From: Coix lacryma-jobi var. lacryma-jobi
Taxonomy: Eukaryota; Streptophyta; Magnoliopsida; Poales; Poaceae
Direction: 5' to 3'
DNA length: 64,000 nucleotides
Assembly (NCBI GenBank): GCA_009763385.1
Contig: CM019825.1
Location: 23,080,278-23,144,277, forward strand
The notes beneath the pieces were generated by a model. It searched no databases and was not told the origin of the DNA. It saw only the letters and a program-made list of their open reading frames with translations. Each line of letters opens with the position of its first letter. Within the stretch, counting starts at the first letter, position 1. Positions 35,641-46,353 of the stretch are shown here, in pieces. The position numbers and the translations under genes were made by a program.

Positions 35641-36960
35641 GTCACACACACACGTACACATAGGGGTGGTAATGGATCAGGGTCCTTATCCCTCCTTCAC
35701 AATCCAATCTCGGCTCTTTCCAATTTTAGTTTAAAATCATATAGTATTACGGCTTGATCCTTTAATTTGCTAGGCTAAATTAGAGGACCCTTTAGGTACA
35801 CATGAACATATCCGGTTTGAATTGGTAAAGCTCCGGCTCCATAAAAATAACTTGAGACATTCTGATCAATCAAGTAGTTTTTTCTTTGCTCTGGCTTTCT
35901 TTTGTCAGAAAAACATTTGGTAAAATAGTTTCTCATAATTGTTGCAAATTTCCACCACACGTTGAAACCAACACCTATGAGAAGTTTTTTTCCCTTCTTT
36001 TTGTATGTATCTTTTTCCCTGGTTCCTCTTCTCTCTCCACCTTATTGGCAAACATCCACCACACACATGGGCGCGGACGCCGCCTCCGCGCTGGCCTTGC
36101 CCCACCTTCACGGCTTCGCCCCTCTCGAATCAAATCAACCTAAAACACCATTAGTTGTGGATGAATCCACAAAGCCTTTCTACTTAGCTCATCAAGTGAA
36201 GTAGCTATCAACGGCTTCAACATGACAACTATAACATCAAGCCATGGTAAACTGTAAACTTTTGTTGTAATGTAGCACCAGGGTTCAGCCTTCGCCTTGC
36301 CGAGTTGCATCGCCCGCATCGTTTCAACTGGAAAGTCTGGCAAAGGCGCTTCTAACTCCTAGTTCAGGGTTTTTGGAGCAAACAAAGGTGAATCTTGCGC
36401 AATCAGAGCCATAAGATCCCACCCAGAAATATATTTATTTTTATATATTTATACATATTTATATATATATATATGTCGGGCCGAGGTCAAGGCCCAGGCA
36501 CCGCCCTAGGGTCGGGTCGGGCCGAGCCGAGCCCGCCAGCTGCCGTGTCGGACCATGCTTGGGCCGGGCCTTCGGGCCTCGTGCCTCATGGCCATCTATA
36601 TTCAGAAACGGGAAGATTCGGAGGCACCTACCGAAGGAGTCTTTCCTCCATCGATTCAATGACAAAATAGCTCTATTGAGCGTGCCTTTGACAACCCTTT
36701 GGAATGTGGTTCGTTCCTAGTTTTTCTTCCCCCGACCGTTCTATCTAGTATGGTGGCTATACCAGATTTCGTATCGGTGCGTCTCCAAGGCAAAAACATA
36801 CTGATGCGCACCGAAGCGTCCCACTCAATGCAACTAAAGGCTATATTTGTTGTCCAATCGTGTGATATGATGCTCCGAAGCGCCCCACTCAATGCTTCGC
36901 TGATGCGCACGCGTGCTGAGCCCAAGGGAGCGAGAAGGAGTTGGGCGATGCATATATGTA
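35641..36960. other. Intergenic region with repeat fragments
   Basis: No gene. 35880-36110 resembles 37170-37400. An AT-rich run (36420-36475) followed by a gggccgagccgagccc-rich stretch (36478-36600) looks like a fragment of a grass DNA transposon end, but no matching second end was found. Confidence 0.4.
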
Positions 36961-37609
36961 TGCATTGATTATGGTCTTTGCTAGATTGATTAGGAGTTCA
37001 GGGCAGCACACTGGAAGAGCTACATCAACAACCAAATCTACCAAAGCATTGCACGCATCTCCCGGCCTACAACGCTCTCTCACTGAGATGTCTCTCCCAC
37101 CTGAACATATATAACGGGTCATTTTTGGTAGAGTCCCGGATCCATCCAAAACAGCTTCAGCGCTATTCTAATAATGAAGCAATTCTTTTTTTTTCTCCAT
37201 TTTTTATTAGAAAAATGTTTAGTAAAACAACTTCTCATAGTTGTTGAAAATGGTAAAGATGATTGTAATACCCTTCTTTTTATTTTCCTTTTTTTTCTTT
37301 TTTTTCTCTTTATTCCTCTTCTCAATCCACCAAATTGGCAAGCCTACACTCATGGCCACAAATGTCGCCTCCGTGTTGGCCTCACCCCGCCTCCGCCCCT
37401 CCCGCCAAGCGCCTCATCTATTGCCCAGCACCCCACACTGATGCGTCTCCAAGGCAAATCGAATTGATGCACTCATGTGCCCCACTTTGCGCTATGTTGA
37501 TGCGCCCGCACTGATGCACGTGATGGACCTTCAAGAGCAAGAGGGAGATGAGCAAAGCTTCCTTTTTGGCTCCTACTCCTATTCGCGCTTCTCTCGGTGT
37601 GTTTATTTT

Positions 37610-37914
37610 GCAAGTGAGCGCTAGATCGGTTGGTCTAGCTATTCTCCTTACACCCTGCCGGCCAGAGTTCGAATCCCCGTAGGGATGGATTTGTTGGCCG
37701 GAGGAGGCGCAGTTTATCTGCGCGTTGAAAAAAAATCCCCTCGTCTGCCTCATGCCAAAGCACACGTCTAAGGCCAGCCCAGTCTCACGGGAGCTGCGGT
37801 GCCGCTGTGTATGGGTGGGACAGGGGTTCGGGGGTTTTTCTCGACCTGCGTGAGAAGGTCTTCTTCTTAAGCATAATGCCCGGGGGCTGTCTTACCCCGC
37901 GGGTCGAGTTTTTT
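37610..37914 (+). mobile_element. tRNA-derived SINE
   Basis: It has a Pol III A-box-like tagatcggttgg and a B box agttcgaatccc near its 5' end, a body with tgggacaggggttcggggg and cccgggggctgtcttacccc, and a T-rich 3' tail. Identical 16-bp target copies, tcggtgtgtttatttt, lie at 37594-37609 and 37915-37930. The sister module at 38728-38750 lacks the insertion. Confidence 0.9.
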
Positions 37915-38405
37915 TCGGTGTGTTTATTTTCTAGTGCTTCACTAGTGTAACGGTTCAACGGTGAAGCGTGTTTTGTTGCCACCTTGCCGGAATCATGGAG
38001 CTACTCACGGAGCGTTGCCAAACACGGCATAACTATATAACAGAAGAATTTATCGTATAATACATATGATGCACATCGGAAGTTTTGCTAGGGAATATTT
38101 GCAAGTCGCTAAATGCTACGAAACAAAGGGTGAAGGACTGAAGGATATAGTCCACGTGAAATTAAGATGAGAAGAATATCAATTTTGTCACGGAACACCT
38201 TTAGCTACGGTAATAATAGACGATGTATGCATTTTTGTCGTGTGTACGTCTTAAATTATGACACCGTAGAAGGATATATTTGTTGTCCAATGAGGCGTTG
38301 ATGCGATCCACTCTGTGCTTAGCTGATAAGAATGTTAAGTCCGCTAGAGCGATCGAGAGGGATCTAAGCAAAGCTTCCTTTTTTGACTTTGCTCCTTGTT
38401 CGCGC

Positions 38406-38725
38406 CAGTTTGGTAGAGTTTCATAATCAAAAAAAGTTTCATCTGATTCTGATTCTCTATATAAGTTGATTCTCTGAGAGAAATGATTATGTGGCTGAAA
38501 GTAATTCTCTTTGATTTTTTAACATAAATTCCTAAAATCAGCATGGAGAATCACTTCACAGAATCAGGAGAAGCTATTTTTTTTAGCTCTCAGCGTCTTA
38601 GTTCATTTCAGAGAATCACTTCACGGAATCAGCGAAGAATCGCTTTCTCTCTGAAAAGCTGTTTGGCAGAGGTCCTGCTGGATTCAACAGAGAATCAGCT
38701 CTGGGAGCTCTGCCAAACAGGGACT
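38406..38725. mobile_element. MITE with GTTTGGTAGAG/CTCTGCCAAAC ends
   Basis: The left gtttggtagag and right ctctgccaaac ends are inverted, with repeated gagaatca/tgattctc motifs inside. It interrupts the module between ttgttcgcg and gtgtgtttatttt, where the first module has continuous sequence. The superfamily is uncertain (hAT-like by its ends). Confidence 0.65.
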
Positions 38726-39846
38726 TAGTGTGTTTATTTTCTAGAGCTTTACTTGCGTAACGGTTCAACGGGGAGAGACCTTTCTTTGCCGGAGTCATGG
38801 AGCGACTTGTGGAGCGTTACCAAACACACAACATAACTATATAAGGGAAGGTGTTATCATAAACATTTGAGGCACATCAGAAGTTTTGCTAGGGAACATT
38901 TGAAAGTAGTTAGATGCTGCAGAACAAAGGGTGAAGGCCCGAAGGATATAGTCCACGTGAAATTAACGAGAATATCAATTTTGTCGTAAAACACCTTTAG
39001 CTACGGGGAATAATTAAGCGATGAATGTAGTATTTTTGTCATGTGTTCGTCATAACTATAAAGCATGACATAATTTACAGTTTCTACGTAAAGTCGTAGA
39101 AGGCTATATCTGTTGTCATGTGTGATGCACTCGTGCACCACCCCGGCCACTCCGTGCATATAGCTGATGTGCGCACGCGAGCCCACCGGAGCGAGCAAAG
39201 AGCTAAGCTAAATCTTCCTTGTTTGGCTCTTGCTCCCTGTTCGCGTTCATCTTATTAGTGCGTCTATTTTTCGTAACACGGTTTAATTTCAACAGGAGAG
39301 CGTTTCGTCACCGGAGTCGTGGAGCTACTCAGTGGAGCGTTACCAAACAGTACACGCCGTAGTAACTAAGGGAAGGATTTATATTTACCGGCCGTATATA
39401 CATGTGAAGCACATAGAAAGTTTTGCTAGGGAACATTTGGAAGTTGCTAAATGCTACAGAACAAAGCGTGACGGTCTGAAGGATAGTCCACGTGAAGAGA
39501 GAGAGAGAGAGAGAGGACCAAGCCAGGCGCGCGGCCTAGCTGGTGTACGTTTGCTGTGTGCTCTGCTACTGTTACCCACAGGGGAGTCAGTCAGGGAAAT
39601 GTTCGTAGGCGGCCGGTGCGTCCTGTACGCATTGTACGCACGCCGTCGTCGGGGTCTCGGGGGAGAATGAGAATGAGAACGAGAAGGAGCCCACACGGCC
39701 ACACCCCTGATCGATCGGTCTACGCTCTGTACTGTATCTCTCCATAATCTATATGCATCGCCATAGGTGTCCGTACGTGTCTCCATCGATCAGAATATTT
39801 TCTTTCTACCACTTTTTCACTCGGTGCGAGAGAGACCTGCGCGCGC

Positions 39847-39874
39847 GGGGGGGGGGGGGGGGGGGGGGGGGGGG
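39847..39874 (+). repeat. 28-G homopolymer upstream of gene 2
   Basis: An unbroken run of 28 G, four bases before the block conserved between the two IDD promoters. The exact length may be unreliable in any assembly. Confidence 0.9.
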
Positions 39875-39879
39875 CCACG

Positions 39880-39909
39880 CGCCGCGTGGGCCGTGCGACC
39901 ACTCCACCT
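39880..39909 (+). promoter_or_regulatory. Upstream block conserved with IDD gene 1
   Basis: gccgcgtgggccgtgcgacc and the following actccacct match the block at 26747. It is preceded by the G run, which gene 1 lacks. Confidence 0.5.
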
Positions 39910-40004
39910 GCCGCTCGCTTCGCTGCTGCCCACCCCCCTCTCTGAGAGTAGTGACAGTGAGAGAGTGAGAGGCTAGCAGGCAGCCCCCCGTGCATCGTCG
40001 TCGT

Positions 40005-40013
40005 CATATATTA
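40005..40013 (+). promoter_or_regulatory. Candidate TATA box of IDD gene 2
   Basis: catatatta followed by gcgagag, aligned with 26796 of gene 1. The predicted leader is about 1 kb and may contain an intron. Confidence 0.4.
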
Positions 40014-41025
40014 GCGAGAGAGGGGGGCAGGCAGCGCTGCCGCTGCGCGCAACCACTCCCACCACTGCGGCTATTGGGAATTGCTGGACTGGCCGGGAGA
40101 GAGCTAGCCGCGGAGGGGGGAGGAAAGCAACAAGCGGAAGCGGTAGGGCTCCGCCTGTTCCTGTTTGCTAGCTAGCTTCGTTGCTCGCGCAAATTCCTCG
40201 GCGTTTTCTCGGTGTTCATCATCCGGCCTGCTGTTTGCGCTATTTTAATCGAGTCCTGCCGCGCGGTGGCGTGCCTGCTGCGATTATTCCCTGGGCCTGC
40301 CTGCTTGTTGTTTTCGAGCGTTTGTTGCGGACGACGGGGAGAGCCATCGATCTGCTCCGATCGATTCCACAAAGCGCTAGTAGCCTAGTATACTATTGTT
40401 GCCTTTCCCCAATCTCCCTCTCTCTCTACTCTGTATCTGCTCCTCGTTTGGGCCATTTATTTCCTCTCTCCAGAAGAGCCGCCGCTGCTTCTCTCTGATG
40501 AGCTTTGGCACGGGTTTGATTTCTTGGTTTCTTGCGGGCGTGTGCGTGTGACGGTGTGAGTGCAACCTGTTTGTCATCTCCCTTGCTTTGTTTGCTTGCT
40601 CGGGGGAAGGGATGGATGATGCATGGGTGGTCTACTTGGTTCCAGGCCTGCTTGGTTCGCTTCGGTGTGGCCTGTTGTGGCGCACATACGCGCGCACAGA
40701 TTTATCCATCCTTGCTCTTGCTTGCTTGCCTCTTTGCTATCTAGAGCAGCTCACTGCTAATTAAATCATGGTCGTCATATTTATTCCTCATCTCTTTCTC
40801 ACACGCTGTTCTCTTCTGTGGTTTTCTTTTCTTTGCTTCTCTTTGTCCTTTAGATCACCGGCCAGCAGATCTCTCACAAGACGCCGCCGGAGTCCAGGCC
40901 TGCCATGTCTCTCGTCGCCTCTCTCTGACTCGGACTGGTCGTCGGTCACCTGAGAGCTAGTAGAGTCCAAAGGATCGGAGCTGCTGCGGCGCGCGGCTGC
41001 TCATCCGTGTTTTCTTTCCTCCCCG

Positions 41026-44000
41026 ATGGCGGCCGCCTCGTCCGCGCCCTTCTTTGGGCTGCTCGGCGACACGCAGATGCAGATGCAGCCACAGGGCTCC
41101 TCCTCCTCCTCTCTGCAGCAAAACTCCACTGCCGCTCCCGGCGCCGCGGCGCCGCCGCCGCCCAAGAAGAAGAGGAACCAGCCAGGCAATCCAAGCAAGT
41201 TCATTCCCCTCCTGGCCCTAAGCTAGCTTTACATATATATACACACACCATCACTAGCTTATTGTCGTTAAATATTATTTGTTGAACGATCTATATATCC
41301 GATCTGACTGACGAGATGATGATCGATTTCTTCTGTTTGCTGTCTTGTCTGTGATCGATCGATGATCGCGTATATATACACATGCGTAATACAGATCCTG
41401 ACGCTGAGGTGATCGCGCTGTCTCCGCGGACGCTGCTGGCGACGAACCGGTTCGTTTGCGAGGTGTGCAACAAGGGGTTCCAGCGGGAGCAGAACCTTCA
41501 GCTGCACCGGCGGGGCCACAACCTGCCGTGGAAGCTGAAGCAGAAGAACCCCAAGGAGGCGCGGCGGCGGGTGTACCTGTGCCCTGAGCCGACGTGCGTG
41601 CACCACGACCCGTCGCGGGCGCTGGGCGACCTCACGGGGATCAAGAAGCACTACTGCCGCAAGCACGGCGAGAAGAAGTGGAAGTGCGACAAGTGCAACA
41701 AGCGCTACGCCGTGCAGTCCGACTGGAAGGCGCACTCCAAGACCTGCGGCACCCGCGAGTACCGCTGCGACTGCGGCACACTCTTCTCCAGGTCCGTTTC
41801 TTCGATGATCATCGCTTGCCGTTTCGACGATCTTCCATCCCCCATGCCATTTCTTTTTGCGGGTGTTCTTTTTCGTGTGCATATGATTGTGTCATGATGA
41901 GAGGCCGGCTTTCGCCTTTCGACGATGGTGATGATGATGTGATGCGTTAGGGTTTGGGCTGTCAGTAGCTAGCAAAAGACGATGCTGCTTTGGTGCCGGT
42001 GGATGGTGTGTAGCTTTGCTGTTTTTTAGGATTCCTGCGCGGGGGCGCGGGGCTGCTGGGGCTAGAGAGAGAGAGACTGAACACTGAGAGAGAGAAGGAG
42101 AGGAGGTTCAGGAGGGGACTCGACTCGAGGAGGCCGCCGGGGGGAGGAGCTGCTGCTCCCACGTGAGCTTCTCTTGTCGGGAGGGGACTGGAGATATGCG
42201 CGCAGCACTCTTCCTGACATGGTCATTTGACGGCAGTTCCTCTTTTCACCTCGTAATCCACGCCCCCGCAGCTGCAAACTCATCACTGTCGTCTCTCTCT
42301 CCTCCTCGCAAGTTTTGCATCCCCCCACCTGTTCACGAGATGCATGCATATGCTGATATGCATGGCGAGAGCGAGACTTGCCAGAACCAGAACTGGCTGG
42401 GCGGTGGGCGCGCACGCGCTCTGCCGCGGTGCCGGCCGGCAGGCTTATTGCCTTCTGGACGCCGACGCGTCTGCCGGCGGCTCTTGTTTCGTTTCCGTCT
42501 CACTCGCTTTTACTACTAGTCACAAGCAGCCTGTATTTTCTGTACTACGTACGTACGTACAGCTGGTGTGCATCCTCGGTCGTACGTACACGTACGTACG
42601 TTTCTCTTGGTATGTCCTGTAGTGTGTAGAAGCCTTATTAGCACACGTACTTGGGCTGATTTTTTTCTGTGTTAATCGGGAAAATCTTTTGGGATGGTTT
42701 CTTGATTCGTTTTTGTGGAAGTCAAGAGTGAAGAGAGTGATGATGTTGGTTTGCACGGCCAGTCAAATGTTGTGCTGGCAACGGTTACTACGCGCATTCT
42801 ACCTACAACAATGCTCCAGTACGTAATTATTACTCCAGTCAGCACATAACATTCAATTCACTAATTAAATGTGCTAGCACACACATATACGGAGTATATA
42901 GCACATTGCTAAAAAAAAAAATCTGCTCCTTAAATAAGTAGCTTCCCCTGGCATCACTTAGAATTGTCACTCCATAAATAAGTAGACTTCCAGCAAACAA
43001 GCAGGCGGGGTAATTATCGTCTAGATATTATTGGTTTAATATTAAGTATAGCTTATTGTATTTTTACCCATTTCATGATTTTTATGAATCTTTAATTAAA
43101 AAAGTTATGTTGGTAAATTGCTGGTTACTACTAACAACTCTTGTCAAAAATATCTGGCACACTTGACTTTACAGTACTATCTTTAATGTGTATGTTTGAC
43201 AATTATTTTTTTCAAGAAAATATTTTTGAAATATTTCAAATTTAAGAGACTTTGCAAGTTTTTTAATAGTGAATGTACATAATATATAGTTTACATGTTT
43301 TCAAACTAAATAATGGCATGTATAGATATTGCTTGGTGTTTGTACTTTTTCATTGTCGACTAAATCTTGTCCTAAAAAAATATGTTTTTGAGGCCACAGA
43401 GAGTATGTACCACATACTATTCCTAATACTCTTTAGTCGGAAACTACCTGTCTTGAAATATAATGTACCTTAGGAATTCTAGGAAATATTATGCGTAAAG
43501 CAAAGCAAATGATGCAGATATATATTGTGGTTGCCATATTTAGATTGGTGATAAATGGTAATATGGTATGTATGCATATGAATATAATGTTGTAGCGAAC
43601 TTTGAACCGTTGTTCTGAGTCAAAGTTTTGAATTTAGTTCAGGGTTACTTCACCTATATATATCTTATATTTCAGGGCGAATGAAGTACTTATTGTTGTT
43701 TTAGCATCATGCATATGGAATTAATAAGATGATGTTAATACCTTGTTTTTCTTTTTGCATAATCTTCCCATATACTCCCTCTTTGTCTTAATACAAGGTA
43801 TCCTAGAAATTTTAGGACATATTATGAGGTACAGCAAATGCACGCATGTAATCATACCTTAACTATGGAGAGATATTTGTATTGGTGATAGACATCAATG
43901 GTATGTATATATGCATATGAGTGGTACCTTTTCAAACTGAGCTAGCTTGAGGGGTTATTCATCCAGAACCCCTTATAGTTTGGGACAAATTTTGAATACT

Positions 44001-45524
44001 TATATATAGCTTATATTTCAGGATGCTTATATAGTTTGGTACATATTGACAATTACTTAAGCAATTAATATAATAACATGGTCAAGTATTTTTTTTGAAC
44101 CACGTCGTCCACGCAATGTTGGCACCGATTGCCTATAGAAAAACAACATATATCTCTAATAATAAGCAGTCTAAAATTACAACATCTAATTTTGATTTGA
44201 ACGAGTGTCTATCTTGGCATTTGATTTTATATCGGTTGTTATGTTCTATTATTTATTATTCATAAACGACTTGAATATTTTTTATGAAATCTAGCTAAGA
44301 TAGATATCATATTATTGCAAAGTTTGGTAAGCTAAAGCTGTACTGTATGTATACTCTACTCTTAAATATATGTACATTCGTTCGTAATTTCTTTAGATTT
44401 TAACTCTTCCATCGTTTTTCAAAAATTTTAACTCTTCCATATACGCACATGCATGCAGGAGGGACAGCTTCATCACTCACCGCGCCTTCTGCGACGCGCT
44501 GGCTCGTGAGAGCGCGCAGATGCCGCCCCTGGGCGCCGGCCTCTACGTCGGTCCCGGCAGCATGAGCCTGGGACTCTCCGGCGCCGCCGCCCAGATGCAT
44601 GGCTTTGCAGACCAAGCCGGCCAGTCCTCTTCAGCAGCGGCGGCCGCCGCGCAGTTTGACCACATCATGCCATCGTCCTCGGGCTCCAGCTCCATGTTCC
44701 GTTCTCAGGCGTCGGCCTCCTCGCCGTCTTACTTCCTCGGCGGCGGCGCTCCTGCTCCTACCGCCCAAGATTTCTCCGAGGACGCCTCCCAGGGCAGCCA
44801 GGGCGCTCTGCTCCACGGCAAGGCGCCCTTCCATGGCCTCATGCAACTCCCCGAGCAGCACCACCAGCCGGCGGGGCTGGGCAGCAGCAGCAACGCCGCC
44901 GTCGCCAACGGTAATAACCTCCTGAACCTTGGGTTCTTCTCAGAAGCTGGCAACGGTGGTGGCACGTCCGCGGGCAGCCAGGACGCGCGCCTTGTCATCC
45001 AAGACCAGTTCAACGTCACCGGCGGCGGCAGTGGAAGCGCCGAGCATGGCAACAACGTGATGATGGCGTCCCTCGGAAGCCACCTCAGCGGCGGCTTCCC
45101 TTCCCTGTACAACTCATCTCCATCGGCCGGGCTGCAGGCCCAGAACTCGGCGACGGCGCTCCTGATGAAGGCGGCTCAGATGGGCTCGACGACGTCGAGC
45201 ACCGCCCACAACAACGGCCATACTAGCGCGCTGTTCCGTGCTACGGGCTTCATCAGCGCCGGCAGCGGCCAGGGGACTACTGGCAGCAGGGCCGCCACAG
45301 GAGAAGGGACGACGTCGTCTCACGAGGCACACTTCCATGAGCTCATCATGAACTCTCTGGCTGGCGGCAGCGGCACCGGCGCGGGCGGCTTCTCCGGCAC
45401 CGCAGCGTTCGGGGGCGTGGACGACGGCAAGCTGAGCACAAGAGACTTCCTCGGCGTTGGCAGGGGAGCCATGGCGCCGCCCGGGCTCCACATCGGCGCG
45501 CTGGACCCGGCCCAGATGAAGTGA
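41026..45524 (+). CDS. INDETERMINATE-DOMAIN C2H2 zinc-finger transcription factor, gene 2
   Basis: Exons 41026-41194, 41395-41791 and 44459-45524 give 543 aa. The N-terminus [15 protein letters not shown] and nuclear signal [12 protein letters not shown] match the IDD family. The four fingers of the ID domain lie at C78-H98, C119-H147, C154-C174 and C181-C200, with the consensus family sequence ([50 protein letters not shown]). C-terminal motifs are [15 protein letters not shown] and TRDFLGVG. It should act as a nuclear, sequence-specific regulator with GRAS-family partners, as known for IDD proteins. Intron 1 has a GC donor. The gene is the tandem paralogue of gene 1, about 6 kb downstream in the same orientation, and looks the less altered of the two. 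The subfamily member is not assigned. Confidence 0.95.
41195..41394 (+). other. Intron 1 of IDD gene 2 (GC-AG)
   Basis: The exon ends ccaa and the intron begins GCAAGT; the acceptor is aatacag. Only this junction restores the PGNPNPDAEV reading and the phase-1 position found in gene 1, where the donor is GTAAGT. The 200-bp intron is otherwise ordinary. Confidence 0.8.
41792..44458 (+). other. Intron 2 of IDD gene 2
   Basis: Donor ccag|gtccgt and acceptor gcatgcag|gagg, 2667 bp, phase 2. It contains a diverged tandem duplication (about 43455-43620 and 43795-43930; both with tggtatgtat.tgcatatgaa). 42820-43000 and 44160-44260 align with gene 1 intron 2. No clear TE ends are seen. Confidence 0.85.
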
Positions 45525-45590
45525 TCGATGCATGGGAATGAAGAGCAAGCAAGCCAAGACAAGAAGAAAAATGCAAGAAGCAGGGAAGTC

Positions 45591-45596
45591 AATAAA
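45591..45596 (+). terminator. Candidate poly(A) signal of IDD gene 2
   Basis: AATAAA 67 bp after the stop, in a context shared with gene 1. Confidence 0.55.
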
Positions 45597-46222
45597 CAGA
45601 CGATCATGCACGTGAAAGGCTAGCTAGATAGCTTTCGCGCGCATGCCTGGAACGGAACGGGTAAGCTAAGTGAGCTAGGGCCGATCATGCATGGAGATCG
45701 AGTAAACTTAATCTAGTTTAATTTTGCTTTCGTTAATTTCCGTGTTCATATATATGCTGCCGGCTATATCTCTAGCTGCATGCATGCGACTTGTTGGTTT
45801 CGTTATTTCCGTACAATTTTGTGGTGTTGTTCAAATTATGTACTGTTTTAAATTTGGCCGGAGATCCATGGTGTGGTCTCCCCTGATGTGAAGCTCATCA
45901 TGTGGAGGCCGGGCCAGAGACCAGAATCTAAGCAGGATGCTTTGGACGTTTACTGCTTGTTGTCTCGCGCTCTTCTGGATATGCCTTTTCTCGTTGCATG
46001 ATGATGCGGTGGTGGTTATATTTCATGTTGGTTTCTTCTCTAGGTCGCGCTGCTTTCAAAGTTGAAAGGGGCCGGGGGCCGGGGGCGGGGGGGCCGATCA
46101 GAATGCAGAAGCATAGGCATTGATTGTGGCTTTGCTAGGTCGATCAGGACAGCGAGCAGGAAGAGGTATAGGCCAAGCAGATCCACCAAATCACGCATCC
46201 CAGTGTCTAGCATATAGGCATG
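45597..46222 (+). other. 3' flank of gene 2 up to the CACTA insertion
   Basis: Aligns with the 3' flank of gene 1. A G-rich stretch, gggggccgggggcggggggg, lies at 46070-46092. It is interrupted at 46222 by the CACTA element, and the homology to the gene 1 flank resumes near 57596. Confidence 0.65.
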
Positions 46223-46353
46223 CACTACCGGAGACGGGCTCTATGCCGAGTGCCCGCCGTTTTGCCGAGGGCTAAAACACGGGCACTCGGCAAAGAGATC
46301 TTTGCCGAGAGTCAACCCTCGGCAAAATATGGATCCCGGCGAAGAATTATACG

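Larger units (their letters stand above)
36961..39540. repeat. Tandem copies of an intergenic module between the IDD genes
   Basis: A module containing gcaaagcttcctttttggct, ggttcaacgg, ccaaacac..cataactat and ttttgctagggaacatttg...gtccacgtgaa is present as about 37530-38370, 38370-39200 and 39200-39530. A fourth partial copy lies at 57917-58110. Copies differ by substitutions and by a SINE (first) and a MITE (second). None is convincingly coding. Confidence 0.75.

Noticed and set aside
36478..36600. gggccgag-rich stretch as a transposon end
   Set aside because: Only one side is recognisable; kept as unassigned intergenic repeat.
37617..37690. A possible tRNA gene from A-box and B-box sequences
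   Set aside because: No full cloverleaf; the 305-bp body, T-rich tail and 16-bp target duplication show a SINE.
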